Notes under the pieces: generated by a model
The model's input: only the letters and a program-made list of their open reading frames with translations
Told to the model about the DNA's origin: nothing
Database searches by the model: none
Shown: piece after piece, positions 22,667 through 29,904 of the stretch
Layout of the letters: each line of letters opens with the position of its first letter
Position numbering within the stretch: position 1 is the stretch's first letter
Translations under genes and position numbers: made by a program
From: SYIM01 sp964581825
GTDB lineage: Bacteria; Pseudomonadota; Gammaproteobacteria; Burkholderiales; Burkholderiaceae_E
DNA: 29,904 nt
Assembly: GCA_964581825.1 (NCBI GenBank)
Contig: CAZORB010000038.1
Location: 1-29,904 of the forward strand
Direction: 5' to 3'

Positions 22667-23143
22667 ATGAGCGGACAGGAACAGGCTCCGGCATTTTCGA
22701 TTCAACGCGTCTACGTGAAGGGCATGTCCATTGAAATGCCCAATGCGCCCGCGATTTTTCTTGAGTCCCAGCAGCCATCGGTCGAAGTGGCGGTCGATGT
22801 CGGCACGCTGCAGATTGTTGAAGGCATCTTTGAAACCGCAGTGACGGTCACCATCACCACCCGTGTGGGCGATAAGGTGGCGTTTCTGATTGAAACTACG
22901 CAGGCTGGCATCTTTGAGATCCGCAATGTTCCGGCCGATCAGATGGACGTGCTGCTGAACGTGGTGTGCGCGAACATCGTATTTCCGTATCTTCGCGCCA
23001 ACGTAGCAGACGCCATCCAGCGCACCAGCTTCCCGCCTATTCACCTGGCCGACCTCGACTTCGGTGCAATTCACCAGCAGAGGCTCGAGCAGCAGCAGCC
23101 AGGGGCTTCCGCTTCAGGCTTGATCGTGCCGGGTCGGGCCTGA
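22667..23143 (+). CDS. secB: Protein-export chaperone SecB
   Basis: SecB is a tetrameric cytosolic chaperone that keeps preproteins unfolded and delivers them to SecA. The 158 residues match the family. Typical blocks are FSIQRVYVKGMSIEMPNAP (10-28), VGDKVAFLIETTQAGIFEI and the ANIVFPYLRANVADAI block before SFPPIHLADLDF. The C-terminal tail is Gln/Ala rich. Start ATG 22667 gives the expected short acidic lead. It sits between grxC and gpsA on the same strand; gpsA follows after 52 bp. Confidence 0.96.
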   Translation: MSGQEQAPAFSIQRVYVKGMSIEMPNAPAIFLESQQPSVEVAVDVGTLQIVEGIFETAVTVTITTRVGDKVAFLIETTQAGIFEIRNVPADQMDVLLNVVCANIVFPYLRANVADAIQRTSFPPIHLADLDFGAIHQQRLEQQQPGASASGLIVPGRA

Positions 23144-23195
23144 GTCGCAGCCGCGTCGTGCGCGCAGGTTTTTGGTTCCGGGAGCACGGTCGGCA

Positions 23196-24200
23196 GTGAA
23201 AGTTGCGGTCTTTGGCGCCGGTGCGTGGGGCACGGCGCTTGCCCAGCACGCAGCACGACGCCACGCGGTGCTGCTGTGGGCGCGCGATCCTGAGCAGGCG
23301 GCCGATATGCGTCGCGAGCGCGCGAATCAACGCTACCTACCTGGCGTGGCGTTCGAACCGACGCTCGAGGTTGAGGCTGATCTTCACGCTGCATGTGAGT
23401 GGCTGTCCGATCAGCCGTCTGTGGCCATCATTGCTACGCCGGTGGCGGGGCTTGCTCCGACACTTGATGCGCTCGCGGCCAGGCTGCCCGCCACATGCGC
23501 CGGGCTGGTCTGGTTGTGCAAAGGCCTCGAGCCCGCCACCCTGCAGCTGCCTCATCAGCTGGCCGCTGGCCGCCTGGGCTCTGTCGCTGGCGCGGTGCTC
23601 GCGGGTCCGAGCTTTGCGCAGGAGGTGGCAGCGGGATTGCCGGTTGCGCTCACGGTAGCCGGTGGCGGCGTGCGGCTGGGCGAACAGGTGGTGGCAGCGC
23701 TGCACCACGGCGCCGCTCGAATCTATGCGACCGATGATGTGATTGGCGTTGAGCTTGGCGGTGCGCTGAAAAATGTAATGGCCATTGCCGCCGGCATTGC
23801 CGATGGGCTTGAGCTCGGCATGAACGCGCGCGCCGCCCTGATTACCCGTGGACTCGCCGAGATGACTCGGCTGGGCGTGGCGCTCGGTGCGCGCGCCGAA
23901 ACGTTCATGGGCCTGACCGGGTTGGGTGATCTGGTACTGACCTGCACTGGCGGCCTGTCGCGCAATCGCCGGGTGGGCCTGGCGCTGGCGCAGGGCGAGC
24001 CGCTCGCGCAGATTATCGGCGGTCTGGGGCATGTGGCTGAAGGCGTCATCACAGCACCCGTCGCTCGCGATCTGGCGGCGCGGCTTGCCGTAGACATGCC
24101 GATTCTGCAGGCCGTCTGCGCAGTGCTCGAAGGGCGGTCCCGCGCAACCGATGCAGTGCTGGCGCTTTTGTCGCGAGAGCCGCGTCGAGAAGGAATCTGA
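23196..24200 (+). CDS. gpsA: Glycerol-3-phosphate dehydrogenase [NAD(P)+]
   Basis: GpsA reduces dihydroxyacetone phosphate to sn-glycerol-3-phosphate, the first step of phospholipid synthesis, in the cytosol. From GTG 23196 it has 334 residues, the family length. The dinucleotide motif GAGAWG is at 7-12, CKG with K109 at the substrate site, the catalytic Lys is K192 in GGALKNVMAIAAG, and TGLGDLVLTC with SRNRR follows. The upstream TTG at 23172 would add 8 residues before the expected KVAVFGAGAWG start, so GTG is preferred; GGGAG lies 12 nt upstream, which is rather far. It follows secB, as in related genomes. Confidence 0.96.
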   Translation: MKVAVFGAGAWGTALAQHAARRHAVLLWARDPEQAADMRRERANQRYLPGVAFEPTLEVEADLHAACEWLSDQPSVAIIATPVAGLAPTLDALAARLPATCAGLVWLCKGLEPATLQLPHQLAAGRLGSVAGAVLAGPSFAQEVAAGLPVALTVAGGGVRLGEQVVAALHHGAARIYATDDVIGVELGGALKNVMAIAAGIADGLELGMNARAALITRGLAEMTRLGVALGARAETFMGLTGLGDLVLTCTGGLSRNRRVGLALAQGEPLAQIIGGLGHVAEGVITAPVARDLAARLAVDMPILQAVCAVLEGRSRATDAVLALLSREPRREGI

Positions 24201-24233
24201 GAGCCAAGCGACGCGTCGCAAGGAGCAACGACC

Positions 24234-24797
24234 ATGAACGCAAGCGATAACCGGTATTCGGTCTGCGTATTCTGCGGTGCAAAACCGGGCCTGGACCCTA
24301 TCTACGCCGAGCTTGCGCGTGCAGCCGGCAAAGCCATTGCAGAACGCGGCTGGCGAATGGTGTACGGCGGTGGCCGGGTCGGCCTCATGGGCATCGCGGC
24401 CGATGCGGCGCTTGCAGCGGGCGGCGAGGTCATTGGCGTCATCCCCGAAGGCCTGCTGGTCCGCGAGCAAGGGCATCGATCGCTGACGCGGCTTGAGGTG
24501 GTGCCCGACATGGCCGTTCGCAAAACCCGAATGATCGCGCTGTCTGATGCGTTTCTGACGCTGCCCGGTGGGCTGGGTACGTTGGATGAGCTGTTCGAGG
24601 TGTTAACGCTCAGGCAGGTAAGGGTCATTGATAAACCCATTGCCCTGCTGAACGCTTACGGATACTTCGACCGGCTGCTTGCCATGTGCGAGGGGTTCGT
24701 ACAGGCGGGCTTTGTGGCACCGCATGACATGGCGCCGCTGTTTCACGAGGCCGATCTGGAGCGGCTGCTGAACCGGCTTCATCCTGAGCGCGCCTGA
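24234..24797 (+). CDS. LOG-family protein (TIGR00730 Rossmann fold)
   Basis: A 187-residue Rossmann-fold protein of the LOG group; characterised members are cytokinin riboside 5'-monophosphate phosphoribohydrolases, and bacterial ones cleave AMP-like nucleotides to base and ribose 5-phosphate. Signatures are VCVFCGAKPG (10-19), YGGGRVGLMG (44-53), RKTRMIALSDAF (96-107) and PGGLGTLDE (111-119) with the catalytic Glu. A good AAGGAG ribosome site precedes ATG 24234. It lies 33 bp after gpsA and converges on trmL. The true substrate in bacteria of this kind is uncertain. Confidence 0.92.
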   Translation: MNASDNRYSVCVFCGAKPGLDPIYAELARAAGKAIAERGWRMVYGGGRVGLMGIAADAALAAGGEVIGVIPEGLLVREQGHRSLTRLEVVPDMAVRKTRMIALSDAFLTLPGGLGTLDELFEVLTLRQVRVIDKPIALLNAYGYFDRLLAMCEGFVQAGFVAPHDMAPLFHEADLERLLNRLHPERA

Positions 24798-24798
24798 C

Positions 24799-24814
24799 GC
24801 GCTCCGCGCAGCGC
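24799..24814. terminator. Small hairpin between convergent LOG gene and trmL
   Basis: GCGCT and AGCGC flank CCGCGC in the 20-bp gap between the two stops. With no T-tract on either strand it is at most a weak bidirectional 3' element. Confidence 0.25.
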
Positions 24815-24817
24815 CTG

Positions 24818-25282
24818 CTAGCGCGCGCCGGCAAAGCCGTGCTGACGCCAGGCTTCGTACACGGTAACGGCCACCGCATTCGACAGATTGAGGCTTCGGT
24901 TGTCGGGCCGCATCGGTAGTCGTAGTCGGCGTTCAGCGGAAAACTCAGCAAGCACCGGCGGTGGCAGTCCAGCGGTTTCTGAGCCAAAGACCAGATAGTC
25001 GCCCGGCTCGAACGCAATGTCGTGCGGCGCCCGCGTGCCCCGAGTGGTCAGCGCGAAGGCACGCTTGGGTTGCTCGCGATCGATCAACGCACGCCAGCTG
25101 TCATGGACCCGCATGGTGGCGAACTCATGGTAGTCGAGCCCCGCACGCTTCATGCGCGAAGAGTCGAGCGGAAACCCAAGCGGTTTTACCAAGTGCAGTG
25201 TTGCGCCGGTGTTGGCACACAGCCGGATGACGTTGCCGGTATTGGGTGGGATTTCAGGGTGAACCAGGACGACGAGAAACAT
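24818..25282 (-). CDS. trmL: tRNA (cytidine/uridine(34)-2'-O)-methyltransferase TrmL
   Basis: A SPOUT-class (knotted) SAM-dependent enzyme that 2'-O-methylates the wobble base of certain leucine tRNAs. The 154 residues match TrmL. Motifs are HPEIPPNTGNVIRLCANTG (8-26), FGSETAGLP (99-107) and RSLNLSNAVAVTVYEAW (129-145). ATG 25282 (MFLVVLVHPE) is the family start; the longer frame back to 25390 lies inside comF. The start overlaps the end of comF by 29 bp in another frame, so the two are probably co-translated. It converges on the LOG-family gene. Confidence 0.95.
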   Translation of the reverse strand: MFLVVLVHPEIPPNTGNVIRLCANTGATLHLVKPLGFPLDSSRMKRAGLDYHEFATMRVHDSWRALIDREQPKRAFALTTRGTRAPHDIAFEPGDYLVFGSETAGLPPPVLAEFSAERRLRLPMRPDNRSLNLSNAVAVTVYEAWRQHGFAGAR

Positions 25283-26060
25283 CGGGCGGTGGCGTGAGAT
25301 CGGGGGCAGGGGTGCGGGCAATGACCGCGCAGGTGACCGAAGGTGCGCCCGCTTCCAGGAGGGCACGGGACGCAGCGATAAGGGTAGCACCGGTGGTCAT
25401 GACATCGTCGACCAGTAGCACTGGTTGACTGAGTGGCTGCGCCGCGACGAAGGCGTGTGCGATGTTGGGCTGGCGTGCGCCACGCGACAGACTTGACTGG
25501 GGTTGTCCTGCCCGCGTTCGGCGCAGTGCGCCCGGTGACAGCCCAAGACCGCATCGCGTAGCAAGCGAGCGCGCGATGAGCAGTGACTGGTTGTAGCCGC
25601 GCTCGGCGAGTCGCTCGTGAGCCAGCGGAATCGCCACCACGATGGGGGGAGGCCGTGTAGGTGGCCAATGCAGCAGCGCGTGACTAACACGGGGCGCGAG
25701 CGCTGCTGCCAGCGCGCGCCCGAGCGCCGGCTGGCGGCCGAACTTGAAGACGCGGATGATGCGGTCGAGGGGCGGCTGGTAGGCGCCCAACACCACGGTG
25801 TGCTCAAACGGCAGGGGCGTGGCCAGGCAGTGCAAGCAGGGTGTGTGGTGGGACTCAAGGCCACAACGTTGGCAACGCGGTCTTTCGCAGGTGATGGCGC
25901 GAAGGCAAGGCGAGCACCAGCCTGCGGTGGCTTGCCCCGGCGCGAAGGCTTGCGCGCAGCCGCTGCAGGCGCGCGCAAGCAGCAGGTCGGTGGCTTGCAG
26001 AGCGATACCGGCGATTGCACAGCGCCAGCGCCTGCCCATTTGGCGAGGGATGTTGATCAT
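25254..26060 (-). CDS. comF: ComF family protein
   Basis: A 268-residue ComF-type protein: an N-terminal zinc-ribbon region joined to a type I phosphoribosyltransferase-like domain. Many cysteines (32, 35, 49, 52, 63, 66, 75, 78) form CxxC pairs. The PRPP-binding motif is VLLVDDVMTTGAT (214-226), and PLAHERLAERGYNQSLLIA (145-163) is the usual conserved block. ComF proteins support DNA uptake in competent bacteria, with roles in DNA processing; activity here is not known. The last 20 residues are Pro/Arg-rich and overlap trmL by 29 bp. ATG 26060 lies only 38 bp from the start of the divergent BioC-like gene. Confidence 0.92.
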   Translation of the reverse strand: MINIPRQMGRRWRCAIAGIALQATDLLLARACSGCAQAFAPGQATAGWCSPCLRAITCERPRCQRCGLESHHTPCLHCLATPLPFEHTVVLGAYQPPLDRIIRVFKFGRQPALGRALAAALAPRVSHALLHWPPTRPPPIVVAIPLAHERLAERGYNQSLLIARSLATRCGLGLSPGALRRTRAGQPQSSLSRGARQPNIAHAFVAAQPLSQPVLLVDDVMTTGATLIAASRALLEAGAPSVTCAVIARTPAPDLTPPPDVSRRPGSP

Positions 26061-26083
26061 CCCGGCATTGATGCATGCGGGCC

Positions 26084-26089
26084 TATACT
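26084..26089 (+). promoter_or_regulatory. -10 element almost touching the BioC-like start codon
   Basis: TATACT ends 9 nt before the ATG at 26099. If it is used, the transcript would begin at or within a few bases of the ATG, giving a leaderless mRNA. The -35 region is poor. An in-frame ATG at 26075 lies upstream of the element. Confidence 0.4.
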
Positions 26090-26098
26090 TTCGCCGCG

Positions 26099-26980
26099 AT
26101 GAATGCCACAGCTGGCTTAGATCCGTTGGCCACCCGTCTGCAGACGCGCCGTCGTGCGCGCGCAGCAGCGCCGCATTTCCTCCAGCAGGCGGTTGAACGC
26201 GGCCTGCTTGAGCGCCTTGATCCGGTACGACTCTCGCCGCAGCGAATTCTCGTCACCGATGCCGGCGCCACCGCCGGCATGCTGGCACTTCGACAGCGTT
26301 TTCCAGAGGCCCATCTGCTTGCGATCGATGATGACCCGCCCGCGCTCGCGGCCACCGCAGCCGGGATCGCGCCGGCCCGCAGCGGTTTGCTGTCGCGGCT
26401 GCGGCTGCTGCGCGAGCAGCCCGTTGCGATGATGGCAGCGGCCGCGCGCGAGCAGCTTCCCCTGGGCACCGGTTCGATTGACCTCGCTCTGTCGGTATTG
26501 TCGCTCCATGCCTGCCTGCGGCTCGACCTGCAGATGGCCGAGTGGCGGCGGGTACTCAAGCCAGGCGGCGTTCTCGCATTTGCGTGTTTCGGGGTCGACA
26601 CCCTGCTCGAGTTGCGAAAGCTGGGTGCGCGGATCCAGCCATTTCCGGACATGCATGATCTCGGTGATGCGCTGGTGTCGCAGGGCTTTGCTGAGCCGGT
26701 GGTGGATACCGAACGGCTGACCATTACCTGGCGATCGGCCGAGGCGCTGCTCGCCGACGTTCGGCACTGGGGCGGTAACGCGCTTGCCGATCGTTTTCGG
26801 GGGCTGCTTACACCGCGTCACCGACGTGACTGGCTGAGCGCTATCGACACGCTTCGAGGGTCGGATGGCTTGATCTCAATCAGCGTTGAATTGATTTATG
26901 GGCATGCCTGGTGTCCACCGGATAGGCGGCTCGCCGATGGCCTGGCGCCGATCCGGATGGTGCGCCGCGGTAACGCTTAA
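26099..26980 (+). CDS. BioC-like methyltransferase
   Basis: A class I methyltransferase-fold protein of 293 residues resembling malonyl-ACP O-methyltransferase BioC, which starts biotin synthesis. BioC-like blocks are LSLHACLRLDLQMAEWRRVL (134-153), KPGGVLAFACFGVDTLLELR (154-173) and PFPDMHDLGDALVSQGFAEP (181-200). SAM motif I is degenerate: VTDAGATAGMLALR (52-65) instead of the usual D-x-G-x-G-x-G. No other bio genes are nearby, so it may be a paralogue with another substrate; no symbol is given. The start at 26099 is preferred, with an alternative in-frame ATG at 26075. There is no ribosome site, and a -10 ends 9 nt upstream, so the message may be leaderless. It diverges from comF. Confidence 0.8.
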   Translation: MNATAGLDPLATRLQTRRRARAAAPHFLQQAVERGLLERLDPVRLSPQRILVTDAGATAGMLALRQRFPEAHLLAIDDDPPALAATAAGIAPARSGLLSRLRLLREQPVAMMAAAAREQLPLGTGSIDLALSVLSLHACLRLDLQMAEWRRVLKPGGVLAFACFGVDTLLELRKLGARIQPFPDMHDLGDALVSQGFAEPVVDTERLTITWRSAEALLADVRHWGGNALADRFRGLLTPRHRRDWLSAIDTLRGSDGLISISVELIYGHAWCPPDRRLADGLAPIRMVRRGNA

Positions 26981-27003
26981 GGAACGTTGGCTGTCCGGTA
27001 GAT

Positions 27004-27033
27004 TTGCTGCCCCTCTGTACGAGCCCCTATAAT
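27004..27033 (+). promoter_or_regulatory. Predicted promoter of the DUF2244-coxBA group
   Basis: TTGCTG (27004-27009), an 18-bp spacer and a perfect TATAAT (27028-27033) lie in the 97-bp gap before the DUF2244 gene. The transcript start near 27040 leaves a leader of about 38 nt. Confidence 0.6.
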
Positions 27034-27077
27034 CCTTCCCACACCGGTGTGTTCGATCCGAATAAGACTCAAAAGTC

Positions 27078-27548
27078 ATGCAGTACGAGTGGCAGTATCA
27101 GGTCCGGAGCCAGCAGCATTTCTGGATGCTGCGTCGCAACTGCGTACTCACGCCTGCTCAACTGGCGATCTGGTTCGTATCGCTTTCAACGGTGTCCCTG
27201 GGGATAGCGGCAGCCTTTGCAGCCTACGGTGCCTGGATGGTGGTGCCGTTTGCGCTAATTGAGGTGAGCGTCCTGGGCGTGGCTTTCTTCTGCTATGCGC
27301 GCCATGCAGGCGACTACGAGCGGATCGAAGCCAGTCCCGGACGGCTGCGAGTTGAGGCGAGCCACGGCGCAAGTCTGCGCGTCGAAGAAGTGAGCCCGCT
27401 CTGGGTGCGCGTAGATTACCGGGGGCGATCGAGTGAACCGATCGTGCTCGTGGCAGGGCGACAGAAGATTGCGGTGGGCAGGTTCGTTCCCGACCATCGC
27501 AAGCCTGCGCTGGTTCAAGAACTGCGTGGGGCGCTGTCGCAGGGGTAG
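27078..27548 (+). CDS. DUF2244 domain membrane protein
   Basis: A 156-residue protein of the DUF2244 family. Two membrane segments (about 28-47 and 50-70) follow a short N-terminal domain that includes FWMLRRNCVLTPAQL. A C-terminal beta-rich cytoplasmic or periplasmic part follows (ERIEASPGRLRVEASHGASL, then WVRVDYRGR). Function is not established. It lies 41 bp before coxB, and DUF2244 genes commonly accompany aa3/caa3 oxidase genes, so a role in assembly is a guess from context. It has a good upstream promoter that probably drives the oxidase genes too. Confidence 0.85.
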   Translation: MQYEWQYQVRSQQHFWMLRRNCVLTPAQLAIWFVSLSTVSLGIAAAFAAYGAWMVVPFALIEVSVLGVAFFCYARHAGDYERIEASPGRLRVEASHGASLRVEEVSPLWVRVDYRGRSSEPIVLVAGRQKIAVGRFVPDHRKPALVQELRGALSQG

Positions 27549-27589
27549 GCGGCTGACGGATTTCCGTGTCTCGAGCTTGGAAGACAACA

Positions 27590-28780
27590 ATGTTTGAAAC
27601 ATTCAGGAAGGGCGCAATTGGCGCAGGGGTGGCGGCGCTCGTGGGTGGCGTGTCGTCGATGGCCTGGGCGGTGAAAGACATGCCGGGGGGCCCGCAGGTC
27701 AACCAGTGGAACCTCCCCGAACCGGCCAATGCCATTGCACGCGGCCAGATCTGGCTTCACGAGATGTTGATGTGGGTCTGCGTGCTGATCTTCATTGGCG
27801 TTTTCGCCGTGATGTTTTATTCGATCTGGGCGCATCGAAAGTCGCGCGGCGCCAAATCTGCCGACTTCCATGAAAGCACCACGGTTGAGATCGTCTGGAC
27901 GGTGGTGCCGTTCATTATCGTTGTAGGCCTCGGGGTTGCGGCCACAGGCGAGGTCATTGCGCAGAAAGACACCTCCAACCCTGATATCACCGTCAAAGTT
28001 ACGGGCTATCAGTGGAAATGGGGCTACGACTATCTGAAGGGTGAGGGCGAGGGCATTGCCTTCCTGTCCAATCTGGCCACGCCTCGCGAGCAGATTGACG
28101 ACCGCACCTACCCCGACGCGAAAGCCAAGCGCGAAGCCAACCCCACGTATCTCATGGAGGTTGATAACCCGCTGGTGGTGCCTGCCGACAAGAAAATTCG
28201 TCTCATCATCACCGCCAACGATGTGATTCACTCGTACTACGTGCCTCGGCTTGGTATCAAGCAGGACGCAATTCCCGGGTTCGTGCGTGACAGCTGGTTC
28301 CGTGCGGACAAGCCAGGGGTGTTCCGTGGCGCCTGCGCCGAGCTCTGCGGCAAAGACCACGCGTTCATGCCCATCGTCGTCGAAGCCAAGAGCGAAGCCG
28401 ACTACAAGAAGTGGGTAGAAGAGAAGAAAAAGGAAATGCTTGCGCGCGCCGATGACCCGAACAAAGAGTGGGCGCTCGCCGATCTGTCGGCTCGCGGTGA
28501 AAAGGTCTATGCGGCGAACTGCGTGGCCTGCCATCAGGCCAACGGTAAGGGCGTAGCTGGCGCATTCCCGGCACTCGAGGGTTCAAAACTGGTACTCGGT
28601 AAGCGGGAAGATCACATTGCCATCATGTTGAACGGCAAGCCTGGAACCGCCATGGCGTCGTTCAAGGGCCTGTCGGACACCGAGCTTGCTGCGGTGATCA
28701 CGTATTCGAGAAATGCCTGGGGCAACAAGGCTGAAGACAACTTGGTGCAGCCGCTGGCGGTGAAAGACGCCCGCAAGTAA
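27590..28780 (+). CDS. coxB: Cytochrome c oxidase subunit II with fused cytochrome c domain (caa3 type)
   Basis: Subunit II accepts electrons and passes them through the dinuclear CuA centre to subunit I. The 396 residues comprise a signal peptide (about 1-27, ending AWA), two membrane helices (about 59-81 and 100-122), the cupredoxin CuA domain and a C-terminal cytochrome c domain. CuA ligands are H214, C249, E251, C253, H257 and M260. Heme c binds at C311-V-A-C314-H315, with M355 as the likely sixth ligand. The fused heme domain makes this a caa3-type oxidase. ATG 27590 is chosen because MFETFRKG leads into the signal peptide; the longer frame adds 8 residues. coxA follows after 57 bp. Confidence 0.96.
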   Translation: MFETFRKGAIGAGVAALVGGVSSMAWAVKDMPGGPQVNQWNLPEPANAIARGQIWLHEMLMWVCVLIFIGVFAVMFYSIWAHRKSRGAKSADFHESTTVEIVWTVVPFIIVVGLGVAATGEVIAQKDTSNPDITVKVTGYQWKWGYDYLKGEGEGIAFLSNLATPREQIDDRTYPDAKAKREANPTYLMEVDNPLVVPADKKIRLIITANDVIHSYYVPRLGIKQDAIPGFVRDSWFRADKPGVFRGACAELCGKDHAFMPIVVEAKSEADYKKWVEEKKKEMLARADDPNKEWALADLSARGEKVYAANCVACHQANGKGVAGAFPALEGSKLVLGKREDHIAIMLNGKPGTAMASFKGLSDTELAAVITYSRNAWGNKAEDNLVQPLAVKDARK

Positions 28781-28837
28781 GTCCACACGGATTTGCTGCC
28801 ACCCGTAACGATCAAGGATTCAAGCAGGAGTCAGACG

Positions 28838-29904
28838 ATGAGCGCAGTGATCGGTCACCATGATGACCACGCCCATGACCACTCACACGATCACCCCACC
28901 GGGTGGCGGCGGTGGCTGTACGCGACCAACCACAAGGACATCGGCACGCTGTATCTGTGGTTCTCGTTCACGATGCTGATCGTGGGCGGCCTGAACGCGC
29001 TGCTGCTTCGCACCGAGCTGTTCCAGCCTGGGCTCCAGATTGTCAGTCCCGAGTTTTTTAATCAGCTCACCACGATGCACGGACTGATCATGGTGTTCGG
29101 GGCGATCATGCCTGCCTTCGTGGGATTCGCGAACTGGCAGATTCCGCTCATGATCGGCGCCTCCGATATGGCGTTTGCGCGGATGAACAACTTCAGCTTC
29201 TGGCTGCTGCCTCCCGCAGCGCTGCTGCTGGTGGTGTCGTACTTCGTACCGGGTGGCGCCACTGCGGCAGGCTGGACCATCTACGCACCGCTGTCGGTAC
29301 AGATGGGCCCTGGCATGGATCTGGGCATTTTCGCGCTGCACATCATGGGTGCCAGCTCGATCATGGGCTCGATCAACATCATCACCACCATCCTGAACAT
29401 GCGCGCGCCCGGCATGACGCTCATGAAGATGCCGCTGTTCGTCTGGACCTGGCTGATCACCGCGTACCTGCTGATCGCCGTGATGCCGGTTCTGGCGGGC
29501 GCGATCACCATGCTTCTTACCGACCGGCATTTCGGCACCTCGTTCTTTAACGCGGCCGGCGGCGGTGACCCGGTCATGTTCCAGCACATCTTCTGGTTCT
29601 TCGGGCACCCCGAGGTCTACATCATGATCCTGCCGGCCTTCGGCATCGTGTCAGAGATCATCCCGACCTTTGCCCGCAAGCGCCTGTTCGGCTACAGCTC
29701 CATGGTGTACGCCACGGCATCCATCGCGATCCTGTCGTTCATCGTGTGGGCGCATCACATGTTCACCACGGGCATGCCGGTCACTGGCCAGTTGTTCTTT
29801 ATGTACGCCACCATGCTGATCGCGGTGCCCACGGGCGTGAAGATCTTCAACTGGGTAGCCACGATGTGGCGCGGGTCCATGACCTTCGAGACGCCGATGC
29901 TGTT
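28838..29904 (+). CDS. coxA: Cytochrome c oxidase subunit I, N-terminal part (cut by window end)
   Basis: The catalytic subunit of the heme-copper oxidase, which reduces oxygen to water and pumps protons across the inner membrane. About 355 codons are present and the frame runs off the window. Visible ligands are H81 (TTMHG, low-spin heme a), H257 with Y261 (GHPEVYI, CuB and its cross-linked Tyr) and H306/H307 (WAHHMF, CuB). E259 in GHPEV marks the A1-type D-channel. The N-terminal 20 residues hold many His and Asp (HHDDHAHDHSHDH, 7-19), an unusual metal-binding-like lead. The ATG at 28838 has CAGGAG 7 nt upstream. It forms an operon with coxB and probably the DUF2244 gene. Confidence 0.97.
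   Translation, partial: MSAVIGHHDDHAHDHSHDHPTGWRRWLYATNHKDIGTLYLWFSFTMLIVGGLNALLLRTELFQPGLQIVSPEFFNQLTTMHGLIMVFGAIMPAFVGFANWQIPLMIGASDMAFARMNNFSFWLLPPAALLLVVSYFVPGGATAAGWTIYAPLSVQMGPGMDLGIFALHIMGASSIMGSINIITTILNMRAPGMTLMKMPLFVWTWLITAYLLIAVMPVLAGAITMLLTDRHFGTSFFNAAGGGDPVMFQHIFWFFGHPEVYIMILPAFGIVSEIIPTFARKRLFGYSSMVYATASIAILSFIVWAHHMFTTGMPVTGQLFFMYATMLIAVPTGVKIFNWVATMWRGSMTFETPML

Noticed and set aside
22055..24476. Long minus-strand frames (339 and 379 codons) across rhodanese-grxC-secB and gpsA
   Set aside because: They run through several well-recognised plus-strand genes and show no protein family features.
28883..29608. A 241-codon minus-strand frame opposite coxA
   Set aside because: Antisense of clear cytochrome oxidase subunit I with intact heme and copper ligands.
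1..29904. Mobile elements, CRISPR arrays, tRNA/rRNA genes or a transferred island
   Set aside because: No repeat-spacer arrays, transposase or integrase other than XerC, tRNA cloverleafs or composition breaks were seen; the content is conserved housekeeping genes.

Overview
The window is about 30 kb of high-GC, densely packed, chromosomal housekeeping DNA. Gene families and gene order point to a betaproteobacterium of the order Burkholderiales. The supporting evidence is an S-adenosylhomocysteine riboswitch before ahcY, the runs COG0523 GTPase-dksA-hslV-hslU-argB, dapF-DUF484-xerC and gpmA-ctp-moeB, the block rhodanese-grxC-secB-gpsA, a SlmA-type regulator, and a DUF2244 gene before a caa3-type oxidase operon. 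These orders are recalled from family knowledge, not searched. I cannot name the genus. I see no tRNA, rRNA, insertion sequence, prophage or CRISPR.

Layout. 1-2638 (minus strand) is an S-adenosylmethionine cycle locus: metK, a small cysteine-rich unknown ORF, then an extended -10 promoter, a SAH riboswitch and ahcY, which is cut by the window edge. metK has a roughly 180-nt leader with several hairpins. 2872-8806 (plus) is a six-gene run: two lipid A acyltransferase paralogues, dapF, a DUF484 protein, xerC and rlmI. 8951-15875 (plus) holds a COG0523 GTPase, dksA, hslV, hslU, argB, a HAD pyrimidine 5'-nucleotidase, slmA and an MFS exporter. An acetyl-CoA hydrolase/transferase-family gene (minus) and a second MFS gene (plus) diverge from about 17.3 kb. 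18700-21807 (minus) is gpmA, a C-terminal processing protease and moeB. 21887-24797 (plus) is a membrane-anchored rhodanese, grxC, secB, gpsA and a LOG-family protein. 24818-26060 (minus) is comF overlapping trmL. A BioC-like methyltransferase diverges from comF. The window ends with DUF2244, coxB (with a fused cytochrome c domain) and the start of coxA.

How the genes fit together. MetK makes SAM; AhcY removes the SAH left by methyltransferases (RlmI, TrmL and the BioC-like protein are users nearby), and the riboswitch ties ahcY expression to SAH. Other groups serve the envelope (lipid A acylation, diaminopimelate), chromosome segregation and division (XerC, SlmA), protein quality control and export (HslUV, Ctp, SecB), transcription control (DksA) and respiration (caa3 oxidase).

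No dramatic new system is visible. The best leads are the unknown cysteine-rich ORF inside the SAM-cycle locus, the structured metK leader, a DksA with one of four zinc cysteines beside a metal-handling GTPase, an acetyl-CoA hydrolase-like protein apparently without the family's catalytic glutamate, a perfect 12-bp inverted repeat carrying both stop codons of a convergent pair, and a possibly leaderless BioC-like gene. All promoters, hairpins and starts were read by eye.
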